Shown: positions 23,578-34,779 of the stretch, piece by piece
Layout: each line of letters begins with the position of its first letter
Position numbering within the stretch: position 1 is the stretch's first letter
Source of the DNA: Larix kaempferi
Taxonomy: Eukaryota > Streptophyta > Pinopsida > Pinales > Pinaceae
Direction of reading: 5' to 3'
Length of the DNA: 64,000 nucleotides
Assembly: GCA_027924585.1 (NCBI GenBank)
Contig: BSBM01000994.1
Location: forward strand, 8,811,001-8,875,000
Made by a program: the position numbers and the translations under genes
Notes under the pieces: model-generated
The model's database searches: none
What the model was told of the DNA's origin: nothing
The model's input: the letters and a program-made list of their open reading frames with translations, nothing else

Positions 23578-24074
23578 ATGTCCACCATGGAGAATTTGAT
23601 CGGGCTCGTAAACAGAATACAGAGGGCGTGTACGGTTTTGGGGGACTATGGCGGTGAGGGTTCTAGTGCCCTTCCCACGTTATGGGAATCTCTTCCTACC
23701 GTGGCCGTTGTCGGAGGCTAGGTTTGATGCCTCCCCCTTTTTTACTTCATTGGTGCATGAATTTTCATAATATGAGCCTAATGTTTTGTTTTTGGAAACA
23801 GAGTTCTGGAAAATCATCTGTTCTTGAAAGTATTGTGGGAAGGGATTTTCTACCTCGAGGATCAGGTAATTTATATTTGAATCCCAATTTAAAAACACAA
23901 ATAAAAGTATAGATGTGTCTATGTTATGCATGTGATGGACAATTCATTTAAACGGGTCACATGTAGGTATTGTGACGAGGCAACCCTTAGTACTACAACT
24001 TCACAAAATAGACGACGGAACTCCAGAATATGGAGAGTTCTTACATCTTCCCAATAAGCGATTCATAGATTTCG
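23578..24074 (+). pseudogene. Dynamin-related protein 1 (DRP1) 5' gene fragment, three exons
   Basis: Exon 1 (23578-23721) starts ATG and encodes [20 protein letters not shown] after a short MST extension, then the [16 protein letters not shown] stretch of the GTPase domain. Exon 2 (23802-23865), after an ACAG acceptor, encodes [20 protein letters not shown], completing the P-loop. Exon 3 (23967-24074) encodes [20 protein letters not shown] through NKRFIDF. All introns obey GT-AG. This matches the first 85 or so residues of plant DRP1, a GTPase acting in membrane tubulation at the cell plate and in clathrin endocytosis. Exon 1 ends with TAG where the family has CAG (Gln of the P-loop), so the product would stop there. 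The rest of the GTPase, middle and effector domains are absent. It lies inside the CACTA element and is therefore a captured copy. Confidence 0.88.
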
Positions 24075-24149
24075 GTACGTGTTTCTAGGACTTTTCCTTT
24101 TTTTCTTAAATTATAACGTACCTTCTATAAAAAATGCTTCATTTCTAGC

Positions 24150-24475
24150 TCATGGCATCTTTGATTCACTTGATACATTGATTGAAGAGATCAACGAATT
24201 TGAGAAGTTTACTCTGCAGAAAATTATCTAACTCGATTTGTTCGTCAAACTTTAGTAAAAATGTTGAAATTGGATAAAACAAGACATCATCCTAATGTGC
24301 ACCTCTTTCTTTTTCTTTCCCCTATTCAGTTCCATTAAGTTAGGGACTTTTTTTACTTTTCCAGTTCATCATAGTGGCAATCTGTAATGACTACAAGGAT
24401 CTGCTTTACCAAGCAACGAAATTAGAAAATGTCTTGACATCAAAGGGAAACTCAGTTAAGGAAACATGAGTATTG
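24150..24475 (+). pseudogene. Exon-like segments of unknown origin
   Basis: After the DRP1 exons, two further stretches look exonic. One at about 24151-24300 follows CATTTCTAG (EINEFEKFTLQK). Another starts at about 24364 after TTTTCCAG (FIIVAICNDYKDLLYQ). Neither fits the next DRP1 exon as I know it. They may come from another gene or from later exons of an unfamiliar paralogue. No function can be given. Confidence 0.3.
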
Positions 24476-26730
24476 TGCTAGAAGGGCCAGCCTAGGATTA
24501 AGAGACATTAACGGTTGTACCACAGTGCCATGTACAATAGTAACAATAATAGCAGAGAGAAGTCCTCCACAAAAACAAAGGGCATAAACATACCATTTTC
24601 TTTCCTGCCTATGATTGTCCAGGATTACGTAAGCATTGTCTAAGAGTCAAGACATAGTTCAAAACCAGGCCATTCATCCTAAAATCTTAGATGAACGAAA
24701 GACTGGTAGCAGCAGCTAAAATTTGAGGTTCTAGGGAAGAGCTTCTCCTAATTTGCTAGGATGAGTTGCACCTCCGCATAAACTGGGGTTTGGAGTTTGG
24801 CAACCTTGTCAACCAAATACTCCAGAAAATTGTGAATTCTGTTTCAAAGTTCCATCTCCCCTACTTTTCCTTTTTTGATACCTTGCTAATGGTGACAAGT
24901 TTTTGCAACAGAGCCCTAGACTTTGCTCCAAATTTTTCCTACATGTACGAGTTATGCTTGTCTCCTGGAGTTGTTGCCCAAATTCACATAATGTATAGTA
25001 AGTTTTCTCATTTGTGACCCTGCTTCTCTATGAACATGTGTCTGAAGATCTGGTATCTTGGCCTTGTCACGAGAAAAAGTGGTGAATAACTCCTGCTATC
25101 CTTATGAAGCATACTAGCAATTATTGCACCCTTCTTTCAAGTGAGGTGGTGGGTGTACCCCACCTTTTTCTCTTGAGGCAATCATATGAGAGGATCTGCT
25201 GCTTGCTTAAAGAATGTTTTGGACAAAGTTGCACGATGATAGCACATAAATAGGATAACCAACATTAATTAACGCAGGAGAGGAAGGGAGGGGGATGGGA
25301 GTGGGACCCCTCATGAGGAGGGGCCTCAGGGTCTCCTAAGATGGGCAAGTGAGATCTCCTTCCAATTATATTCTTGTCATGGGTGAATCATTCATGACTA
25401 AGGTTCTTTTAGTGATACAATTTAAAAGAAGGAAAAGCAAAGGGCCCTATATATGTCACTAAATTTTTCCTATATATGCCACTTCCTCATATTTGGATCC
25501 CTACATTCAAAAAATTCGGCAGATTTGTATTGGTCTGTTTGTTTCCATGCAGTAAAGACATTATTTCTTTTGGAATTCTCACAAACGTTTTTAGCAGTTG
25601 CAATGTTCGCCCATAATTGTCTTTTATAATAGTCCCATCAACCATTTAGTAGTGGACATTAATATTTGAATTAAATTAAAACATGGAGCTGTATTTCCAT
25701 GCATTTCTTGTGAAATTCCTACCCACATCCTTATCTATTCAAAATTTATTTTTTCCTCTTAATATTGGCAGCACATTCTATACTAGCATTAGAAGTAAAA
25801 ATAATTCATGTATGCTATGGAATTGCCTTTATAAAGATTCCAATACTAGAGTTTTTATTAGGATTGATATTATGACAGTAGGATAGGACTTCAGGTTAAA
25901 TATTTGATATTTATCATATTCATACCCACCATATATTCCAACATCGGTGTTATGATGTTATGGAGTATTGCTAAAACTTGGGGTGCTGTCTTATGGAAGT
26001 CCTGCTTAACATTGTGTATATCAGTGAGAATCGAGATGCACAGATTATGCTTCCTTTCTGGTAAGTCACAAGTGGCATATTTGTAAATGGCCAAATACAA
26101 ATGCTCAAACTTGGTTTCCCAATGGACACAAACTGCAGCAAACACATCTGCACATTGGCATCAATCTTCCGCCAACGAACATTTGAGGAAATTCAAAATT
26201 AGGGTTACTGCCAATCTGCAAATGGTAGGCACCCTGGGGATGCCTTTCTTGTAGGGGAGTTGGGTTTCAGTTTTGAGGTGATTCTTAGCACTTTTGAATT
26301 TTCTTTGGATATTTTAAGCACATGAGGGTGCCCCCATTTGATAGGTTGTGAAGAACAGGTCTCTTGAGTCCCATCCTGAAATGCTGGAATTTTGAAAACT
26401 GTTAAAGTCTGTTGAATTTTGGGCGGTATGTGAATTCTATATTCTTCATACGAGGTCCAATGAGGTTGGAACCCCTCTCAAGCATGCTCGAACTATCAAT
26501 GATATTATAAAAAATAAAGCAGGTAAAATGTGAACTAAAGATATGTGTGCCCTATTAGAGAAGATGCTCTTGGAGTTAAACATGCTTATCTTGTTCTATT
26601 CTTAGCCTGGAGAAATGTATACTAGTGGATAGATGATTGGGATAGAGATAGGTGTTTTCCTTATGTCCCCTATTAATTCATTGTGCCCAATCCTTGCCTA
26701 CCTGCCATGAGGACATGTGGTCACCCTAAA

Positions 26731-27015
26731 GTGCTTATAGCTTGAAGGTCCATTGAGCAAATTGGTGAAGGAGAAGTGGAGGTCACTTGCCTTGAGATCA
26801 CCTAATTTTATCCTTGAACTTGTTGTAACTAAAGTTCTTGATGAGGATGTTTTCATCCTGAAGTGCTTATAGCTTGGAGGTCCATTGAGCAAATTGGTGA
26901 AGGAGAAGTGGAGGTCACTTGCCTTGAGATCACCTAATTTTATCCTTGAACTTGTTGTAACTAAAGTTCTTGATGAGGATGTTTTCATCCTGAAGTGCTA
27001 ATAGCTTGGAACTGA
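26731..27015. repeat. 132 bp tandem duplication
   Basis: Two almost identical 132 bp units start GTGCTTATAGCTTG at 26731 and 26863, with about 20 bp of a third at 26995. Because 132 is divisible by three, the minus strand has a 96-codon frame (26698-26988) repeating a 44-residue unit (LGDLKASDLHFSFTNLLNGP core). Whether this was ever coding is unknown. Confidence 0.9.
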
Positions 27016-27928
27016 TACATTCAGATTTTGTATTCACAACTTTGGAAATAAAGGTAATAATCTTAATAACCTTTTGGTGGTCATTTCTTAATTACTTGTT
27101 TTGTGGATTTTTCTGTAATTTTCTGAGTTGATTGACCTCAAAAATCACTCCTCCCCAATCAGTTATCTGGCTTTTCCTTAACTCCATGCCCATAGGATTC
27201 AAGTTTCCCATAAAACACATTAAAAAACACAATTTAATCCTTTGATTTTGAGGAAAAAAACCTGTAGATCTTCAATTTTATGAGTGCAGATCTGAAGCAT
27301 AACACAACATATTTGCACGGAAATCGAGTTGAATTGATAAATATAAGTGCTGCTCCGAATTTAGCTTGCTGTCCTATCAATTTCTTAGCTGAAATCAGGT
27401 CTGATAATAAAATTACAGTTCAAGATTCGAAGTGTTTTGTCAGGAAAAAGTTCATTTTTTACCTCAAATCATCAAAGGATTCTCCACTGAGGCTAGCAAG
27501 CATTAGCCCAAAATGTAGAGGGATTGGATGAGGTCATGAGGCTAGCAAGCACTAGCTCAAAGTGCAGAGGGATCTGAGGAGGTGATTGTCATACCTTCCG
27601 TAGTTGACATCTATACCCTTCCATTTATGAGTGGTAACACTTCCAAAACCCAACCTGTTTGGTGTATGATCAATTTTGAAGTGCAAACTACCAAGAGAAA
27701 AAATACGGATGATATTATCAGTCAGAAATTTACCAAATGCAAACTACTGAGGGAAAAATTATAGGTGATATTACCAGTCATAAAATATCAGAGAAATTGT
27801 GCAATATTTTACCTGATCCAGAAACCACTAGGTAAAAGTCACTCGATGTCTCCTTAAGCCTGCACGTAAAGATAGATCAACCCTTGACAATAGACCTTGA
27901 CCATAAAGATAAATCAAATAAAAACATT

Positions 27929-28012
27929 GAGAGCAGAACTTGATATTGATATATCAAAGTTCGAGAGCAGAACTTGATATTGATATATCAAAGTTCAAGA
28001 GCAGATCTTGAC
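27929..28012. repeat. 34 bp tandem repeat with palindromic core
   Basis: Units start GAGAGCAG at 27929 and 27963, with a partial third at 27997. Each contains TTGATATATCAA, a perfect 12 bp palindrome. Confidence 0.85.
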
Positions 28013-29964
28013 ATAAGGATAGATCATACCTTGAGCAGGAATGGGTTTTACACTTTTAGCCATTAGTTGTAGATTTTTTTAAGTTTTTCATTAAAAAACA
28101 ATTTTTGGGGGGGATCAATGGGTCATAGAAGCACCAGAAGTTTCAGGATCCGTTTGAAAATTTCAGGATGTTTGATTTTTCATAGGATCTGTTTCATAGG
28201 ACTAGGATACGTTTCCTTCTGTAGGGGATACATTTCCATGATGGATCCTAGGTGGATCCAATCCGGTACGTATCAAATCCGTGGATACACGGATCATTCT
28301 TGTTTAATTTGATGCTCAAATGTTTCAGCATCAATAGTTGTCATGGGCAAGGTATGAATGTATTTTTCAACTAGTGGTCTTCATTTCAAGTAAACAAATT
28401 TTCTGAATTTCAACAAACATATAGCTACATAATACCCTAATTTTTTGTTCATGTAGCCACAATAACCTAATGTTCAATTTAGCCAACTCTTCTATTTGAT
28501 ACAGAATTCTTGAAACTTGCATTTGGAGCAACTTTAGTAACGTTTTTTAGTTTTGGAGATGATTAGAGTATGTAATCCTATGTAGCAATTACTATATTTA
28601 TAGAATAAATAAAACCATAAGCGAACTACTAAGTAGTTGTCGAGAAACCTAGGATGTATCATGTTTTCTGCCAATTTAAGTTCATAGAAAATTAATATCT
28701 TCTTTACGATCATGAGACAAAAATCTGTTATGTGCTTTATTTCAAATATTCTTCTTGGAGTGATCTTAAAGCACTATTTTATATTTGTTGATGCACTTAT
28801 TGAAGATTATATTGTGTAATTCATTCAACTCGATTCCTTGCATTTAAAGATGGCTGAAATGATTGAATTTCCTCATTTTCTAGCTTCCAAGCCACCTTTA
28901 TTAGGTAATGAAGTTGTACAATAACTAAATACTTGCAGCGATAGAAGAGATAGATTCTACTTCATACTATTCAATATGGTGTATGCCAATACCTAAATGG
29001 AGATAATGACCTATACCACAAGTCCCATATGACAACTTATTTAAGACAAAACTTAATCTAATAGTAGAGTGTAGGCCTTCACACCTGGATATACTGTCAT
29101 AGATTTTTATTTAAGTCGTGTAGAAAATCACTCCAAAAATCAGATTTCAAAACTGTCACCAAATGAGAAGTAATTTTGAATGCATGGAATGTATATGATT
29201 TGGTATATTTAGAGCAAGTTACCTTACCAACAATTACATGTTTTCTTATCAATCAGATGAGAGTTAATATTGGTTGAAAAATTTACTGTTAAGGGAGGGC
29301 CAAATCTTTTGGAGGTCTTAGATGCTTATTTTTCTCTAGATTGATTCTCTTTCTGCAGGAGATTGGTTGAAGACATTTCAAACATGTAGGGTCACTTAAG
29401 TAATTAGTGGAAAATATTTTATTGACTGATGCTTCTTAACAAGCCCTTTGTTACCAGTAGATTCAAACATGATTTTGTATTCAAGCTACATTTAAGTAGG
29501 ATATGCAAATTGTTGATTTATGAGAGGGAAATTTCAGAAGGAAACAAGCATAACTATGATGGATATGCATTTCTATTGGCTATTCCTGTGAGAAACTGGA
29601 ATGCTTGATTGAGAAGGAAAAGTGCAGTTAATCTAGACCATGATAATCTAGTTTTTTTTTTGTTTAAATAGAAGAATGGAAAATACTCAATAAAGAATAC
29701 TGAGATCTTAGTTTGAGAAAAGTAGTTATCTCAGACTAGAAACCAAAACCAAATAACTGGATAGTACTTCTTTTACTCTTGATTAATAATAGTGTGTTCC
29801 TTGCCATTCAGAGGACAATGGGTATGCTCTTATGGAACGACTTCAAAAACACACAAGACATGTGGGTCTTTTTATTTCATCATTTATTCGTAGTTGGGGA
29901 TGTAGGTTTTTTATTAATTTTATTTGTGAGCAGTGCAATAGTTTTCTCAACTTCTTTTTTATAG

Positions 29965-30298
29965 GTTTGTGGTTTGGAGTTCAATACAATTTCTATAAAT
30001 TTGTTGGCCTATGGAGATGAGGATGGGGAGCTTTGTATCTGGGATCTTCCAAATCTTGCAGAACCTACCCATTTTCCACCATTGAAGGTGTGGCCTGGTA
30101 CCATCATAAGATTTGGATAATTGTCTCTAAGTGAGTAATTGTCGAATGCTTACTGGTATATGCTTAATTTCAAGATATTAATAGTAAAAAAATTTCTGCA
30201 GGGTGTGGTATCAGTTGCTCAAGGGAAAGTTTCATTTTTATCTTGGAATTAGAATATTCAACATATACTAGCATCCACTTCATATAGTGGAAGACTAG
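29965..30298 (+). pseudogene. SEC31 (COPII outer coat) gene fragment, two exons
   Basis: Exon A (29965-30087), after a TTTTTTATAG acceptor, encodes CGLEFNTISINLLAYGDEDG and ELCIWDLPNLAEPTHFPPLK, one WD40 blade ending in the conserved IWDL. The donor AAG-GTGTGG follows. Exon B (30202-30298), after TTTCTGCAG, encodes VAQGKVSFLSWN, a TAG, then NIQHILASTSYSG. This order and wording match the N-terminal beta-propeller of plant SEC31, the outer-coat subunit that assembles on ER exit sites. Only about 75 residues of a protein of 1000 or more are present, and the stop in exon B disables it. It lies about 6 kb from the DRP1 fragment in the same orientation inside the CACTA element. The two genes are unrelated, so at least two capture events are implied. 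Confidence 0.85.
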
Positions 30299-30602
30299 GT
30301 GAGGATGTTGGTATTTTACATAATCCATCTTGAATTTTGCTACTTTGTTTGTTTATTGGCTGCCAAATGAGGGATTAGTTAAACATAAAGTCTTTGTATC
30401 TTGCAATAGGATGTTAATGAGTCTTTTAAATTTGGAATGCAATATGTGCAGTGGTTTGTGATTTAAGGCGCCATAAACATATCATTAGGTAGTGCACTTG
30501 TTAATCAGGTGTAATATTATGTAAAAGCTTTGGCTTGCTGATAATGTGCATATAAGGTTTGGTTGATATTTTGGTAAATTCTGAAGAACTGTTACTTCCA
30601 TC

Positions 30603-30905
30603 CTATTTCTGGTAACAAATTTCCATAGGCAACTCGGAGACGATGCTAATCAGTGTCCCAAGACTTGCTTGTTCCCTCCAAACAATATTCCTAGCAACAT
30701 CCCACACCCAAAGAGCTAAAGACATGGCTAAGCTCTTGTAAGCTACACTCAGTAGAGTGATATATTTCCATCCCCCGATAAAGTCTCTGGAAGAAGTCTT
30801 GGGGATTAATGTCATTAGCTCTTCGTTAATGGATTTAGTCAAGCAACCCATGTAAAAGGTCTCAAACACCAAGCAGTTGAAATAATCCTCTACTATGTCC
30901 CACAT
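30603..30905 (-). pseudogene. LINE reverse transcriptase fragment inside the CACTA element
   Basis: A 100-codon minus-strand frame contains LMTLIPK, then GGWKYITLLSVAYKSLAMSLALWV. This is the conserved L1-type RT block (LIPK...RPI.L....YK..A..L..RL). The upstream half of RT and the catalytic YADD are absent. It is probably a scrap acquired with, or inserted into, the captured DNA. Confidence 0.7.
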
Positions 30906-31639
30906 TGCCTTGTAAAACTCACATTATAATTCATTTTCATCACCTACCATCAAGATTCCATTGGCATGCAGAACAATAATCATCCCATTCCCATTACTTA
31001 GCTTAAAGTGTAAAAATACCTCAAATTCCACGTAGCAGAAACCAACCCCTATTATGTCCCACACTAACTTGTAAAAATCACATCAGAATTCCTTGTCATC
31101 GATTATCATCAATATGCCATTGATTTTTTTCTATAAATATCATAGCTCTGAAATCTTTATTTTATTGATCCATCTAAGCTTGTTAATAGAAGGTCATGAC
31201 AAAATGGAAATAGCTATCATATCCCTGTGCACAATTGCATTCCTCAAGATTGATGATGATGATTGTTAATGTATATTGAGAACGACTTTGGTCTATTAAT
31301 CTTTAAGAAAAAAAATGGTAAGGAATTACTAGGTTTGCTTTAAAATTTTATTTCGATACTCTAAAAAATAGGCCCATTGTCTAATAAGCCTCATCTAGAT
31401 TAGCTAGATTATGCCGACGAATATCTGTCATTTGTCACGATACCAAAGATTGGCATATTAATTTGGTCTTAACACCTACGCATCATTGCTTGAGCATGGA
31501 GGGTTATGATTATTAGATGGAAAATTTTATTGGTTAAGAATATATGTTACAATGTAGAGGAATGTACTGCACGAGGATTAAACATGCATGCTTCAATGAT
31601 TTCCATTTAGTATGGTTTTTTTTTAACACTTCCAGGTTT

Positions 31640-32058
31640 CGTCTCAATATTGATGAACTTTTGTGGATATTGCAACGAATGTTCATGGAACTATAGAAAA
31701 TGTTTCCATGAAGATGCTAAACCTACGACAAACATTCGTCGCTATTCGCAACAAACCTCTTCCATAAGTTCGTCCCTATATACACGAACATTCGTGGCAG
31801 GTTTAGCATCTGCGTGGAAACATATAGAAGACGTTCATCTCTATATCGATGAATATTCGTGGCAGATTTCAAATTCCCTAGATTTGAGAACTGTTGTATA
31901 GGTGACATGTGGCCACTATGAAGCGTTGCAATTGCCACGATGGGGAATTTTCGTCCCTATATCCACGAAAAAATGAAACCCTAATCATGGCAATAGGGAC
32001 AATAAATCGTGACAACAGGGATGAAAAATCGTGGAAAATTTGACCATATGTACTAGTG
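31640..32058 (+). repeat. CACTA right sub-terminal and terminal repeats
   Basis: At least four copies of TCGTCCCTATATMCACGAA or its relatives occur, with interleaved ATTCGTGGCAG motifs. The terminal inverted repeat ends TAGTG at 32058. Direct and inverted copies alternate, as at the left end. Confidence 0.8.
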
Positions 32059-32496
32059 AGTCATTGAAGAGAACAAGAAGACATTATGCGGGTATGTTAG
32101 ACATAACTAGCTAGCATGCTAATCCAAGTATGTTTTTCCTATATCAAGTTAGAATCCTACCTCATGTTAGGATCTCTTATATAAGTATACATGGCATGAT
32201 TGATAATGATTATTCATTGAAGTTAGTAATCATGGGTTTAGGCATATTATGCTTCTTACTTTGATTGATGATATGACTAACCAGAAAAGTCCTTTGGTCA
32301 AATAAGAATATGCATGAGTAAAAGAAGTATTCCCTGAAACTTTGAATACTAATGTTTATAATTTGTGTTTGAAATGATCATGACTATACATGTTTAATAT
32401 TATTGTGTTTTGATTATACTAATGAATGTATGATTATGTATGAGATCTTGAGGGTAACACAATGATGATACTAGTAAACATGCATAGTGATCAAGG

Positions 32497-32691
32497 ATGG
32501 ATTTAAGTTCAAGGATAGGTAATCCAGGAAGCAAAGATCAAGAGGGAGCACACTCCAGTAGTTTCTGCAAGGATGCAGACATTCAGAGGGATTTGACCAC
32601 TTGTCACAATCCACATCGGAATGGAGTTGTAGAAAGGAAGCAAAGACTGAGAGGGAGTCCACCCTACAACCAAACACATATAAGTATTTGA
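32497..32691 (+). pseudogene. Copia-1 integrase fragment
   Basis: A 64-codon frame contains FCKDADIQRDLTTCHNPHRN followed by GVVERKQRLRG. This is the end of the Copia integrase catalytic core (the consensus has an NGVAERKNR-type motif). Only about 50 residues can be aligned. The zinc-binding HHCC region, the first two catalytic acidic residues and the GKGY-type C-terminus are missing. Copia-2 has the same piece at 44385-44579. The flanks are AT-rich and non-coding. Confidence 0.8.
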
Positions 32692-33101
32692 ATTGTCATT
32701 GCTTGCATATTTGTTTGTTTAAATAATATTATTCAATGATGTATATGTGTATGTTCCTATACTTAGGGTGTGTATTATGCATATTAGAATAATTGCATTA
32801 ATGAATAGTATACTACTAATATGCATCTAATGGGTAAGTGGCCTATGGAATTGTACAACATTCCATTGCTACTTATCTAGAATGAAACCTCTTTGCTGAC
32901 ATGTTGGGAGTTGTGCACACTCTTAACAATGTTCTGGTAGAGATTGGAAGGCATCTAGAAAGTTACGGAATATGGATAAATGTTGTATTGAAACATTGGT
33001 TAAGATAATTGCATGATTGTATGACATATTTATTTATGTGTAAGAATTTGTTCTGAAAACTATAAGATGTTTTTAATCATGCAATTTAACTTGTTTTGTA
33101 G

Positions 33102-33893
33102 GAAAGATTGTATACCATCACCTACAAAAGAAGGAATACAACATTTGTTCAGCAACAAAGTTATCTATTGAAGGTATTGAAGTTCCCAGGATCCGGAAAG
33201 AATGCCATGATCGAGGAATACCAGTTGATCATGAAGAATGATGTTTGGAATGCAGTCCCAAGACCTGGAGGGAAGTCTATTGTGACTTCCAAGTGCATCT
33301 ATAAGATCAAGCATGTTGCAGATGGTAGCATAGAAAAATACAAAGCGAGGTTTGTAGCTCGTGGCTTCTCCCAGAAAGAGGGGATAGATTATGAAGAGAC
33401 TTTTGCTCCTGTAACCAAGTACACTTCCATCGAAACAGTACTTGCTCTGGCTGCAATGATGAAATGGAAGATACACCAGATGGATGTCAAGACAACTTTC
33501 TTGAATGGTGTAGTCGAAGAGGAAGTGTATGTGGAGCAGCCACTTGGTTTTGAGACACATGACAGGGAGTCATATGTGTGCAGACTGAAGAAAGCCTTGT
33601 ATGGCTTGAAGCAAGCTCCTAGGACTTGGTATGGTAGGATAGACAACTTTCTATCCAATTTGGGCTTTACTAAGAGTAAAGCAGATTCCAACCTTTACTA
33701 CAAGGTTGAGGAAGGAAATCCTATGATACTACTCTTGTATGTGGATGACCTGTTTGTAACAGGAGAGGATGGATTGATTTTCGATAGCAAGAGGAAGCTT
33801 GCTGTCGAGTTCGACATGAAGGACTTGGGTATGATGCACTACTTTCTAGGCATGGAGGTGTGGCAGAGTGCAGATGGAATCTTCCTTGGATAA
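33102..33893 (+). pseudogene. Copia-1 reverse transcriptase
   Basis: A 261-codon frame carries the Ty1/Copia RT (RVT_2): NDVWNAVPRP, KYKARFVARGFSQKEGIDYE, FAPVTKYTS, HQMDVKTTFLNG, LKKALYGLKQAPRTWYG and the catalytic YVDD at 33738-33749. It stays open up to the RT-RNase H border, where TAA replaces a Gln-like codon in FLG-stop-GKY. This is the best-preserved coding region in the window. The sequence just upstream is TTTTGTAG-G, resembling a splice acceptor, so the true start is unclear. RT would make cDNA from element RNA in cytoplasmic particles. Without gag, protease and integrase it cannot act alone. Confidence 0.9.
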
Positions 33894-34689
33894 GGAAAGT
33901 ATGCAGTAGGTATCCTGAAGAGGTTCGGGATGATGGACTGTAAGGCCATGGCCACACCTATGGCATCGAACCTGAAGCTTATGTGTGATGCTTCATCTGA
34001 TCCAGTTGATGTCACGATGTATCGTCAGATGATTGGGTCCTTGATGTACCTGACCAGATATTTTCTTTGCGGTGAACACATTGAGCCAGTTCCTGATGGA
34101 TCCTAGAGGTGTTCACCTAGTTGTTGTAAAGCATATTATGAGGTACCTGAAGGGTACAATTGATTATGGGCTCAAGTATGATGCGAATCAAAAGTTTAAC
34201 CTGCAGGGTTATGTTGATTCAGACTAGGCAGGCAGTGTTGCAGATAGGAAGAGCACATCTGGGTGCTCCTTCAGTATGGGATCAGGTGTGATCTCTTGGT
34301 TTAGCAGGAAGCAGTCCTATGTAGCACTGAGTATAGACGAGGCTGAGTATGTTGCAGCTTGTTCGGCTAGTTGTGAGGCGGTATGGCTCCGGAAGCTACT
34401 ATCTGAGTTATTTGATCTCTCACTAGAGGCTACTGGTATCTTTTGTGACAACTAGAGTTGTGTGAAGCTACCTGAGAACCCGGTGTTCCACGACAGGTTG
34501 AAGCACATAGAGATCAAATATCACTATATCAGGGATATGGTGTAGAGAGGAGCAGTGAAGCTCCTGTATGTTGCGACGGATGAGTAGGTTGCAAATGTGT
34601 TGACGAAGCCACTAGCCAGAGTGAAGTTCAAGTACTTCAGAGAGAGGCTTGGTGTTCTTCAGATTGATGACACTTCAAGGAAGAAGTGA
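33894..34689 (+). pseudogene. Copia-1 RNase H region
   Basis: The RT frame continues after the stop as GMMDCKAMATPMASNLKL, then the Copia RNase H with GYVDSD, ADRKSTSGCSFSMGSGVISW, EAEYVAACSASCEAVWLRKL and LTKPLARVKF, ending at a TGA near 34689. About five in-frame stops (for example after VDSD and FCDN) and a small deletion where the MYLTNTRPDI-type motif should be show decay. The domain would remove RNA from the RNA:DNA hybrid. Confidence 0.85.
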
Positions 34690-34779
34690 TGGACACATTT
34701 GCAGGAGCCATTCCTAGCATGGTGAGAGGAGGATCCTTCCATGGCTGCGAATGTAAGCGCTGGATGATGACCATCAGGA

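Larger units (their letters stand above)
24476..29964 (+). other. CACTA interior, mostly unassigned
   Basis: About 5.5 kb of AT-rich sequence with no convincing coding domain. It resembles intronic or intergenic DNA, perhaps captured introns of the host genes. Tandem duplications occur at 26731-27015, at about 27480-27585 and at 27929-28012. Short frames at 24766-25017, 25891-26145 and 27280-27531 show no recognisable family. Confidence 0.55.
22645..32058 (+). mobile_element. Non-autonomous CACTA (CMC/EnSpm) transposon carrying host gene fragments
   Basis: The ends are CACTATTACATATGG and, inverted, CACTAGTACATATGG, agreeing at 14 of 15 bases. A 3 bp TSD AGT lies at 22642-22644 and 32059-32061. 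The sequence on both sides joins exactly as in the empty site of Copia-2 (about 45100-45110). Both sub-terminal regions carry repeats of the form TTCGTCCCTATATCCACGAA in direct and inverted orientation, as expected for transposase-binding sites of this superfamily. No TNP2-like transposase frame was found in the 9.4 kb. The interior holds DRP1 and SEC31 exon fragments and a LINE piece, so it fits the Pack-CACTA description. Confidence 0.9.

Noticed and set aside
24766-25017. Transposase frame for the CACTA element
   Set aside because: The short frames in this interior show no TNP2 or TNPA-like motif, so the element is treated as non-autonomous.
30603-30905. Possible host gene on the minus strand in the CACTA element
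   Set aside because: The translation carries L1-type RT motifs, so it is annotated as a LINE fragment.
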